NCBI GenBank assembly: GCA_016786485.1
Contig: JAEUWD010000048.1
Location: forward strand, 62,001 to 126,000
Direction: 5' to 3'
DNA: 64,000 bases
From: Bacteriovoracaceae bacterium
GTDB lineage: Bacteria; Bdellovibrionota; Bacteriovoracia; Bacteriovoracales; Bacteriovoracaceae
The translations under genes were made by a program, and so were the position numbers. Position 1 is the first letter of the stretch, and each line of letters starts with the position of its first letter. Shown here one piece after another: positions 23,160 to 30,877 of the stretch. The notes beneath the pieces are model-generated. The model was not told the origin of the DNA, made no database searches, and worked only from the letters and a program-made list of their open reading frames with translations.

Positions 23160-24635
23160 GTGATCTTAAATTTATTTAGTAATTTAAGTTTTTATATTCC
23201 AGAAGTCCTGGTGATTATAACCATGTGCTCACTCCTTTTTATCGAGTCGAGCTACGGACCAGCCGAGAAAGAACGTAAATTAGTTTTTATCGCTGCTACG
23301 ATTGGTTTAGTTTTGGCCTTCGTTTCCTTGATGTTCAATTTAGGTGAAGAATCAAAACTCATTTTTGCTAATGCTGTAGTTATTGATAAATTTTCAACCT
23401 TATTAAAAATGATTATGGTTCTAGGCACATTGGGTGTGGTTTATTTAAGTAAATCATCGCTTGATATTTACCGAGGTTTAAAATCTGAATTTTTAATTAT
23501 GGTAATGGGTGTTCTGGTTGGCGGTATGTTGCTAGCTTCAGCCAACAATCTTCTTACGGTTTACTTAGGAATTGAAACCCTTTCGATTTTATCTTACGTA
23601 CTAACTTCGTTTAAGCGTCACGAAGCAACTTCAACTGAAGCTGGAATTAAGTACGCGCTTTACGGCGGTATCAGCGCAGGTGTTATGTTGTTTGGTATGA
23701 GCCATATTTACGGTCTTTTAGGTACAATTCAATTTGCTGAAATGCTACCTGCATTTGCTAAGGTTCAAGAAGCTGGTCAACAATGGTTAATGATGGCTTC
23801 GTTCATCATGTTTTTTGTTGGTATTGGATATAAAATTGCTTGTGTTCCATTTCATATGTGGTCACCTGATGTTTATCAAGGTTCTCCAATCCCTGTTACA
23901 ACTTTCTTTTCGATTGTTCCAAAAATGGCAGGGATAGCAGTTCTCGTTCGTGTTAGTTTACTTTTCTTTGGCGAAAGTCAAAGCGCAGTGGAAATTGGTT
24001 GGTTCGGTTTGATCCAAATTATTGCAGCACTAACAATGAGTGTGGGAAATATTTCAGCTATTGGGCAAGATTCTATGAAGCGTCTACTGGCCTATTCATC
24101 TATCGGCCACGTGGGTATGATGTTATTAGGGGTTTTAACTCTTAATACCGTTGGACCCAAAATTATTGTTTTTTACGGCATCAATTATCTATTTATGACA
24201 TTAGTTGCGTTCTATATAACTTCGGCTGTGTCTGATAAATTTGGTTCAGACTCGCAAGCCTCGTTCAAGGGCTTGGTAACGAAGAATCCATTCATGGCAA
24301 TTCTCATGAGTATTAGCCTATTCTCACTTGCAGGACTTCCACCATTTAGCGGTTTCATTGCGAAGTTCAATATGCTCGCAGCGGTAGTGGATGCAAAATA
24401 TTATGGATTGGCATTCGTAGCGGCCGTGAACTCAGTTATTTCACTTTATTACTATGTTAAAGTTGTAAAAGTTATGATCTTTTCAAAAGCTGAAATGGAA
24501 GGCCCGATTGATACTTTTAGATTTTCTAATCAGGCATTAATAGCTTTGTGTACATTGCCAGTGATAATTTTAGGTTTATTTTGGGATAAATTGATGCTGC
24601 TGTCTGAGGGAGCTAAAATTTTTATTCAGCAGTAA
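23160..24635 (+). CDS. nuoN: NADH-quinone oxidoreductase subunit N
   Basis: Proximal antiporter-like subunit, 491 residues, GTG start with AAAGGATT upstream. E139 in VYLGIETLSILSYVL, the helix-7 lysine in GIGYKIACVPFHMWSPDVY, IGQDSMKRLLAYSSIGHVG and PPFSGFIAKFNML are intact. It completes the canonical membrane arm. The next gene begins 21 bases later without a terminator, so the following seven membrane genes are probably on the same transcript. Confidence 0.97.
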   Translation: MILNLFSNLSFYIPEVLVIITMCSLLFIESSYGPAEKERKLVFIAATIGLVLAFVSLMFNLGEESKLIFANAVVIDKFSTLLKMIMVLGTLGVVYLSKSSLDIYRGLKSEFLIMVMGVLVGGMLLASANNLLTVYLGIETLSILSYVLTSFKRHEATSTEAGIKYALYGGISAGVMLFGMSHIYGLLGTIQFAEMLPAFAKVQEAGQQWLMMASFIMFFVGIGYKIACVPFHMWSPDVYQGSPIPVTTFFSIVPKMAGIAVLVRVSLLFFGESQSAVEIGWFGLIQIIAALTMSVGNISAIGQDSMKRLLAYSSIGHVGMMLLGVLTLNTVGPKIIVFYGINYLFMTLVAFYITSAVSDKFGSDSQASFKGLVTKNPFMAILMSISLFSLAGLPPFSGFIAKFNMLAAVVDAKYYGLAFVAAVNSVISLYYYVKVVKVMIFSKAEMEGPIDTFRFSNQALIALCTLPVIILGLFWDKLMLLSEGAKIFIQQ

Positions 24636-24656
24636 GAGCACAACAAGACATCAGGG

Positions 24657-24935
24657 ATGAATATAAGTATTTATGTTTTACTTTTTACGCTTCTTTATCT
24701 TTTCATAATTTTTTATGTCTTTAGCAGAAAATTATCTTCATCAGCGAAAAGCTTAAAAAAATCAGCATTTTTTAAGCTTAATGTTTCTGTCGTTTCACTC
24801 ATGTCGATTCTTTGGGTCTATTATTCACTAAGCACTGGTTATATTGAAATGGACAAGAACGACGGACAGATACCGATCGTCTTATTAATTATTATTCTTT
24901 TCTTAATTGCCCTTAGAAAAAGGCCGCAGGCATGA
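24657..24935 (+). CDS. Diverged NuoA-like membrane protein (A')
   Basis: 92 residues, three predicted helices (about 4-22, 40-58, 70-86). By itself unrecognisable. It is assigned by position as first of seven genes repeating the order A-H-J-K-L-M-N and by topology: helix, basic linker, then AFFKLNVSVVSLMSILWVYYSL aligning with QFNIRFYVVGLIFIIFDVESVL of NuoA from this window. The ECGEEP loop and the helix glutamates are missing. No good ribosome site precedes the ATG, but no other start fits. It overlaps the next gene by ATGA. Alternatively an unrelated small membrane protein. Confidence 0.5.
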   Translation: MNISIYVLLFTLLYLFIIFYVFSRKLSSSAKSLKKSAFFKLNVSVVSLMSILWVYYSLSTGYIEMDKNDGQIPIVLLIIILFLIALRKRPQA

Positions 24936-25801
24936 GTTTAAATTTTAATTTTCATGCCGTTACTATTTTTCTGGCCCTGAGTTATTTCGCCACGGGAATT
25001 GATGCACTTTTTTCACAGATTTTAAATAAAAAATTAAAAATCGGTACAGTGTTAAATATTTTACTGACAGTTCCGATGGTGAAGTTTATTAAATTTTTTA
25101 GCAGACGTTCACAACGTGAACATTTCTCAAAATTACTCATCTCATCTTTTGTTACCTTCAGTTTACTTTTTTTGATCGATCACATGATTAACGTACAAAG
25201 TGTAAAAAGCCTTAATTTCATTCTTTTAATTTTACTCTTTACGAAATTGGTCAATAATCACCTCGAGAAATATTCTGAGAAAAAAGAAGATACATTTGAT
25301 TCTATTTTCCTAATGGTTTTAAGTATGATCATTTTCTCTTTTATTGTGAATAAAATTGATAGCTCTAGGAGCATGGATTACGTGACCTTCTTTGAAAAAA
25401 TTTCGCATTATAAGTTTTCAGTCATATTGTTAGCTTTTCTTCAACTAGTTTCGTTAGTTTTTCTAAGAGGTGATTCTAATCCTAGTGATTACTTTAACCA
25501 AACTATTGTACGAATGAATAATCGACTGCTTATTAACGTATTAATTTTCTGTATTGCATTTTATTATGTGAACTTTCTTTATTCTGTTTCAGGGTTATTG
25601 CCTGAAAAAATTCACGGTGATTATCAGTTAATGTCTTCGTTAATTATTACAACCCTTGTTTCGCTGTTTGTTTATTTTGTAACTTCATGGGTTTTTGTTT
25701 TGAAAAGTTTTATTAAAATCGAAAATAAAAACACTATGATGCTTTATGGAAGCATTACTTTGTTTTTAATTGTGCTCGAGCATAATGGGTATATTAAATG
25801 A
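24932..25801 (+). CDS. Diverged NuoH-like membrane protein (H')
   Basis: 289 residues, about eight helices. Residues 17-60 align without gaps to NuoH residues 54-97, sharing the Pro before VKFIKFFSRRS (NuoH: P then DLVKLLSKED) and the following lysine; I count only 7 identities in 44, so this is weak by itself. Later HYKFSVILLAFLQLVSLVFL then RGDSNPSDYF stands where NuoH has HNPFTFIGFFVFFVGGLAE then TNRAPFDLPE. The quinone-site acids are therefore lost. Fifth to eighth helices and a basic C-terminal loop (SFIKIENKN) also fit. 4-base overlaps on both sides. Confidence 0.55.
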   Translation: MSLNFNFHAVTIFLALSYFATGIDALFSQILNKKLKIGTVLNILLTVPMVKFIKFFSRRSQREHFSKLLISSFVTFSLLFLIDHMINVQSVKSLNFILLILLFTKLVNNHLEKYSEKKEDTFDSIFLMVLSMIIFSFIVNKIDSSRSMDYVTFFEKISHYKFSVILLAFLQLVSLVFLRGDSNPSDYFNQTIVRMNNRLLINVLIFCIAFYYVNFLYSVSGLLPEKIHGDYQLMSSLIITTLVSLFVYFVTSWVFVLKSFIKIENKNTMMLYGSITLFLIVLEHNGYIK

Positions 25802-26223
25802 TTGATAATATCTTATTAAGTGCGATGACGTTATTGATGGTTTTATATGTTTTCTCAAGAAAGCACTTCTTTCTTTATTTGGTTTTATTCTCGTGTTTTC
25901 ATATGGTTTATTTTTATCTGCAAAAGCCATCACTTGATACGGTATGGTTAGGTATAATTATGCTGGCTTCAGTTCTTATTAATAATCGAGTTTTGAAATC
26001 GAAAAAAGGCGTTGGGGTTAAGCTTAAACCGCGCCCATATTTCTATGGTCTCATTATTATTTCCGTCGTTTTAATGTACCTACTCTATATTGCTTTATTG
26101 CCAGAATTATATGTTATTCAGGAAAAGAAGATATTAATGAGCGGCGCAAACACCACATCCTGGGTGATTATTGTGATGTTCTCGTTTCTTGCATTATTTT
26201 TATTTAAGGAAAGCAATGAGTGA
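25798..26223 (+). CDS. Diverged NuoJ-like membrane protein (J')
   Basis: 141 residues, about five helices. VLYVFSRKHFFLYLVLFSCF followed by a second helix and LDTVWLGIIMLASVLI parallels LLCVFTKNIMHACVYLLGAL and VAVTQIMVYVGGIVIL of NuoJ in this window. The GG of the coupling helix is replaced by LA. Shorter than NuoJ (180). It overlaps H' by ATGA and K' by 8 bases. Confidence 0.5.
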   Translation: MIDNILLSAMTLLMVLYVFSRKHFFLYLVLFSCFHMVYFYLQKPSLDTVWLGIIMLASVLINNRVLKSKKGVGVKLKPRPYFYGLIIISVVLMYLLYIALLPELYVIQEKKILMSGANTTSWVIIVMFSFLALFLFKESNE

Positions 26224-26446
26224 AAAAATTCTAATTATAGAATTATTATTTTTGCTTCTAGCGACGGTACTAGGGCAGAACTACCAGAAAAAAATGACGA
26301 CTATCTATTTTATTTTTTTCTTAGTGACACACTATTGGGCGCAAAAAACAGATATCCCAAATAATATTATCAATATTTTCACAGTGATATCACTGGTTTA
26401 TCTTTCAACCACGGTAAAAAAGATGAAAAGAAGCAATAATGAGTAA
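26216..26446 (+). CDS. Diverged NuoK-like membrane protein (K')
   Basis: 76 residues from the ATG at 26216 (AAGGA upstream; an in-frame TTG at 26189 is deeper in J' and less likely). Three short helices arranged as in NuoK: ILIIELLFLLLATVL, a basic loop NYQKK (NuoK MARKN), then a second and a third helix. Neither of the two buried NuoK glutamates is kept; aligned positions are hydrophobic or Ser. The only helix acid is near the N-terminus. 8-base overlaps with both neighbours. Confidence 0.5.
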   Translation: MSEKILIIELLFLLLATVLGQNYQKKMTTIYFIFFLVTHYWAQKTDIPNNIINIFTVISLVYLSTTVKKMKRSNNE

Positions 26447-28127
26447 TCTCTTTATTCTTAATTGTATCGTTCTGCTTTTCTGCAATTTATTGCTTTATCG
26501 CTTCTTGTCTTGGGATGTGTTCAAAAAATATTTTGCTATCTCAACTTTAGTGCAAATTGCTCTCATTGCTTGGGGCATATATGCCTATGATACAACGGCC
26601 TTAAAATACTTCTGGTTCCCTATCGATATTAAAACTGAAATTTTTCTCGAATATAAATATTCTATGCTCAATTTTGTATCTATTGTCACAATTCTTGTAT
26701 CTTGTTATTGCGCGGCCATATTTGAGAAGAGCAAAGATGAAAGCTTTATTCCCTATATACTGTCGAGTTTTTTTGCTTTTATTGCCTTTGGCGCTAATGA
26801 CCTTTTCGTTTTTATGTCAACCTTTATTGCCACTACCGCCATTAATACAAAACAATTTGTGCGAGCGGAGTCTGGAAAATCTTCTTTTTTGAATTACGTT
26901 GTCGAGTTTGGTATCAACCTGGTAATAGCACTTTTAATTACCCATGCTGCAAAAATGACAGGTTCAAGTAGTTTTGAAGTTCTATACCTAAACGAAATGT
27001 TTGTGAATAATTATCGTTATATTTTATTCGCAGTCATGCTGGTGAAAGTTTTAAAGTTTTCAATATATAAAAACACCGAAGTTGTTTCAAGCTCTGAATT
27101 TTGGCTTCGTTCTGTCCTTTTTCCATTCTATGTTCTTTGTTTTTTATTAAAAGCAGGTTTTTTTCAAGGCACGTTACCTGATCATGTTTCGCAATTAATG
27201 GGCGTAACAATAATGTCGGTGCTCTTTGGCTGTTTTATCTTCAGGAAAATTCAATATCGTATTTCAATGTTAGGGGTAGTCGTTTTGTTCTTTGTTATTT
27301 TTATGAACCTACTTAATAAAAACGAACAAACTTTTAAGTTTGGTCTTTTCTTAATTTTCAGCTATCAAATATTGGTTGAAGTTTTTATCAAGAAGCTTAT
27401 CAAAGAAAATTATTATATTTTAAGACAAAGCATGATCAGTTCTTCGGCCGATGTTTATATCATCCGCGCCATAGTCGCATGTGTAGTGGGTAGTGTGGCC
27501 ATACTCATGGGACTTAATCATCAATTACAAAAAGTAATAGGTTTTGACAGTGATAATTTTTATAACTTGGCGGCATTAATTATTGGTATCATTTATATAC
27601 TCATGTCAGTAAAGCCTGCAGTTGATATTGATTATAAAGATGAAAAAGAAAGTCCGTTTGATAATCCTGATTATAACAAGATCTATTTTATCATTTTTGG
27701 TTTATTAATTGCAGTGACTTTTATTTTTAGACATCTTGATAGTCTTTATACATTTAAGCTTTTTGGGACGCAAAAAATCAAAATTGATAATATTCTTGTC
27801 TCTTTGGTTTTTATTAGCCTCCTTTTCTGTTTCATTCTTTGGTCGCGTAAAAATAAGTATGTGGAAAGTGCTTCAAATGCTCAATTTTACAACTATTTTA
27901 AGGGCTTCAACCGCTCTCTAGCTTTTGTCACGACGCCAATTCTTTTAGCCGCCCAGTCAATTCACTGGATTGATTCATCACTTAAAGGTGCAGCAAAAAC
28001 ACTACAATATGCCTTTTTAAATACCTCATATCTGATTCGTCGTTATGAAAAATATGAATTAACTTATTCACTTTTTCTTATGAGTCTTGCCGTTCTAATT
28101 ATTGTTTTAGTGGGATTGTATAAATGA
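26439..28127 (+). CDS. Diverged NuoL-like antiporter subunit (L')
   Basis: 562 residues, about 13 helices. YSMLNFVSIVTILVSCYCAA and NDLFVFMSTFIATTA follow the pattern of NuoL helices 4-5 (DNMTAIMLLMVTGVATLIHL, LLFVFWEIMGF), with the essential glutamate replaced by Ser127. A lysine (K203 or K206) remains near the helix-7 position but the VPLQVWLPDA signature is gone. The C-terminus has the NuoL-type amphipathic lateral helix (SIHWIDSSLKGAAKTLQYAF) and a last membrane segment after YELTYSLFLM. Intact frame; overlaps K' by 8 bases and M' by 4. Confidence 0.6.
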   Translation: MSNLFILNCIVLLFCNLLLYRFLSWDVFKKYFAISTLVQIALIAWGIYAYDTTALKYFWFPIDIKTEIFLEYKYSMLNFVSIVTILVSCYCAAIFEKSKDESFIPYILSSFFAFIAFGANDLFVFMSTFIATTAINTKQFVRAESGKSSFLNYVVEFGINLVIALLITHAAKMTGSSSFEVLYLNEMFVNNYRYILFAVMLVKVLKFSIYKNTEVVSSSEFWLRSVLFPFYVLCFLLKAGFFQGTLPDHVSQLMGVTIMSVLFGCFIFRKIQYRISMLGVVVLFFVIFMNLLNKNEQTFKFGLFLIFSYQILVEVFIKKLIKENYYILRQSMISSSADVYIIRAIVACVVGSVAILMGLNHQLQKVIGFDSDNFYNLAALIIGIIYILMSVKPAVDIDYKDEKESPFDNPDYNKIYFIIFGLLIAVTFIFRHLDSLYTFKLFGTQKIKIDNILVSLVFISLLFCFILWSRKNKYVESASNAQFYNYFKGFNRSLAFVTTPILLAAQSIHWIDSSLKGAAKTLQYAFLNTSYLIRRYEKYELTYSLFLMSLAVLIIVLVGLYK

Positions 28128-29539
28128 TAAAAATAAACCACATCGTTGAATATTTACAGCTCTTCTTTCCGCTTATTTTTGGACTTATTTTGCTGGCGGT
28201 TTCAATCAGCGAAAAAGCCGTTAAAAAAATGGCCCTGGTGGTCTCTTTAGGAATTTTTGCTTTATCTTTCGGAGCACTCTTTTTCTTTAATTTAACTTAT
28301 GATGAAGTTTTTAATTGGATTATTGTTTCAAATCAAGAGAAGACTTTTGATTTTTTACTTTTTAGAACAAGGCTGACGGACTTGTTAATTCTCTCGACCA
28401 GTACGGCATTATTACTGATTTGTGTACGTTTATATAATTTTTCTACTAAGAATTTAAAATTAGTTATTGCATTACTTTTTATTCAATTTTCCATTACGCA
28501 ATTTACGATTCTATCAGATAGTTTGATACTGTTATTTTCTTGTTTTGAGCTCTTTGGAATTTTACTCATGTTAATGTTTGTTGCGGTAGGAGAAAAAGAA
28601 GTTCTGCGTCCAGTAAAACTTTTTATGTTTTTCTGGGGAGCGAGCTCCGCCCTTATCTTCTTCTCAATTCTTATACTGGCATCAGTACTCGGCGAATCAA
28701 AAGGCGTTTTTGATGTGACGGTAAGTTCTATTCCTGTTTTAGTCGAAGAGATTACCTATTTCACACATAAAGAATTATTTCTAGGATGTTTATTGGGTGC
28801 TCTGTTGGTGCGTGGAAGTATTTTTCCATTTCATTCATGGGGACTACAATTTATTAAAACTAATATCTTCCCGATTAATATTCTGTATTCTTGGTTTTAT
28901 CCACAGCTTATCTTCTGTGTGTTTTATAAATTAATTACAGAAGTTTTTCGTAACGATATGGCACGCTATGAATCACTTGTTTATTATTTAATTTTCTTCT
29001 CATGTCTGTATCACGCTGTGCTTATTATTCGTGAAGAAAAAATTCATGCTAAAATCGGTTGTTTTATTGGGGTATGTAATTCCATTCTATATTTACTATT
29101 GTTCTCGATGAAAGTAGATGAAATTAAATATTCGATTCTTTTTCTTTTGAGTTATACTCTTTTGGCTTCAGGTGTGCTTTTCTCAGAAAACCAAGAAGAA
29201 AAAAGCGTTAAATCATTTGAAGGAACTCGATATAGTTTTAGTCATATTTATCTATTTTTATCGACGATGTTTTTTCCTGTTTCAAGTTTCTTTATTTCAA
29301 TCATTTCTATTTATTCGTTCTTTTTGGATAAAAACAATGCGCTTGGTTTGATTTCTATTTTTTCATTTCTTTTCGTACTAGCTTCGATAGTACCTTTCCT
29401 CTATCAGAATGCTTTTGTGACAATCCAGAATGGTACTGATAAATTCAATATTTTCGTGCGCTTACCAGCGGCAGTGATTTCTTTGATTATGCTATTACTG
29501 GGTTTATATCCACACATTATTATGGAACTTATATTATGA
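28124..29539 (+). CDS. Diverged NuoM-like antiporter subunit (M')
   Basis: 471 residues, about 13-14 helices; the clearest homologue of the set. It keeps the helix-5 glutamate (E142 in SCFELFGILLMLMFV; NuoM E141) and the IFPFHSW motif at 233-239 (NuoM VFPFHTW), and it ends with LLLGLYPHIIM (NuoM FFGIYPMPVL). The helix-7 lysine K234 of NuoM is Arg230, and the helix-12 glutamate is Ile393 in FFPVSSFFISIIS (NuoM GLPGLSGFISEAL). Numbering of the two proteins runs almost in step. ATGA overlaps on both sides. Confidence 0.75.
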   Translation: MIKINHIVEYLQLFFPLIFGLILLAVSISEKAVKKMALVVSLGIFALSFGALFFFNLTYDEVFNWIIVSNQEKTFDFLLFRTRLTDLLILSTSTALLLICVRLYNFSTKNLKLVIALLFIQFSITQFTILSDSLILLFSCFELFGILLMLMFVAVGEKEVLRPVKLFMFFWGASSALIFFSILILASVLGESKGVFDVTVSSIPVLVEEITYFTHKELFLGCLLGALLVRGSIFPFHSWGLQFIKTNIFPINILYSWFYPQLIFCVFYKLITEVFRNDMARYESLVYYLIFFSCLYHAVLIIREEKIHAKIGCFIGVCNSILYLLLFSMKVDEIKYSILFLLSYTLLASGVLFSENQEEKSVKSFEGTRYSFSHIYLFLSTMFFPVSSFFISIISIYSFFLDKNNALGLISIFSFLFVLASIVPFLYQNAFVTIQNGTDKFNIFVRLPAAVISLIMLLLGLYPHIIMELIL

Positions 29540-30876
29540 ACCTTGGTTATATTTCGGCCCACTTTATTTATATTTACCTCGCACTTATAGCGATCGTCCT
29601 TTGGTATAAAGATAGCAAAATAAAAGAAGTCGTTTTGCTATCCTCAAGTTTAGTTATTGCGACTTTATTATTAAGTGGTATTTATTTCGAAACATTTACC
29701 TCAGATCGCTTCGTTGATTTTAATATTTCCAATTACTCACGTTTAATGGGTATATTGACACTTTTCGTGGTGATATTTTATCGAAGTGAAAAATATTTTC
29801 TTGATCGTGTTGCAAACTTTTTGTTGCTACCTATTTCGTACATTTTTGTAACGACCGAAGATGCTTTTATTTTATTAGGTTCGGCAATTGCAACCAAGTC
29901 TATCTTACTTAGTTCAGTTTCTAAAAATCTACCCATGAACCAGCTTCGAAAATATAAAATTATTGAAATGATCTCGATTGGCTTCTTATTGCTCTTCGCT
30001 GTTTTCTTCTCAATCTCAGTAAAAAGTCCAGTTTTTGTAGATATCGAAGTGGAAAACTACCAACTTTATTCACTGGCAATGATTTTTTTAGTTGTAACGA
30101 TCATTGAAATTTCCAGCGGTATTTTTATGGGCCTAAAATCACATATACTCAGCGATTCGACTGGTCCGGCCCGTAGCTTGTATTTCTTTTATGGTATTGT
30201 GGTCGTACTGTATAAGCTCATACTGGTTATTAACAATCTGTTAATCGAAGCAGAGCCTGAGTTTCAGCGTAGTATCGTGAGTTTTATTAAGTACTATGCC
30301 CCAATTAATTTCTTTATGCATAATTTCCTTGCCATCAATCAATCTGATATCAAAAAGTTTTTTAATCGTATTATTTCATCATTGCTAGGCTTGGTTTTAT
30401 TATCAGTTATTGTTGTGAAGTCAGGTTCAATAAAAGCAGAATTAATTTACTATCTTATTAGTATTCTTATTTCATATATTCTTATTTCTGAAATTTATGA
30501 TCTAGCAAAAAATTCCACCGACGCTAGCATTATTAACGAGAATCCATTCGAAGCACTATATCGTCGTAATAAAATAGCGACAGTGGTTTTCATCTTAGCT
30601 GTTTTAAATTTAGTCGGAATTCCGTTTACCTATGGATTTTCTTCGAAGTTTTTCTTCTTATTAAATTATTTCCAAGAAGGTTATATTTATCCAATGTTGG
30701 TCATCCTGCTTTCATCTGTTTTTGTTTTACCAGATGTGATGAAAGTAATTTCGTCGTTATTTAGCATTAATAAGGAATCAATGGTCTTAAATTTTGGAAT
30801 GAACAAGACCCTCTTTTTGATTTTATTTTCAATCTTAATTGTAATATTTGGAGTATATCCAAAGATATATTTTTAA
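29536..30876 (+). CDS. Diverged NuoN-like antiporter subunit (N')
   Basis: 446 residues, about 13 helices. FLAINQSDIKKFFNRIISSL matches NuoN SAIGQDSMKRLLAYSSIGHV, and NLVGIPFTYGFSSKFFFLLN matches SLAGLPPFSGFIAKFNMLAA with the helix-12 lysine kept (K371). The helix-7 lysine may be K201 in FMGLKSHILSD (NuoN IGYKIACVPFH). The helix-5 glutamate E139 of NuoN is Ala117 here. The end VIFGVYPKIYF is typical for the family. It starts within the M' stop (ATGA). Confidence 0.7.
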   Translation: MNLGYISAHFIYIYLALIAIVLWYKDSKIKEVVLLSSSLVIATLLLSGIYFETFTSDRFVDFNISNYSRLMGILTLFVVIFYRSEKYFLDRVANFLLLPISYIFVTTEDAFILLGSAIATKSILLSSVSKNLPMNQLRKYKIIEMISIGFLLLFAVFFSISVKSPVFVDIEVENYQLYSLAMIFLVVTIIEISSGIFMGLKSHILSDSTGPARSLYFFYGIVVVLYKLILVINNLLIEAEPEFQRSIVSFIKYYAPINFFMHNFLAINQSDIKKFFNRIISSLLGLVLLSVIVVKSGSIKAELIYYLISILISYILISEIYDLAKNSTDASIINENPFEALYRRNKIATVVFILAVLNLVGIPFTYGFSSKFFFLLNYFQEGYIYPMLVILLSSVFVLPDVMKVISSLFSINKESMVLNFGMNKTLFLILFSILIVIFGVYPKIYF

Positions 30877-30877
30877 A

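Noticed and set aside
24657-30876. Reading the seven membrane genes as an Mrp-type Na+/H+ antiporter operon
   Set aside because: Mrp order (A-B-C-D-E-F-G) puts the large MrpA first and has no NuoH-like member. Here a small protein comes first, a NuoH-sized one second and three large antiporter-like ones last, matching A-H-J-K-L-M-N.
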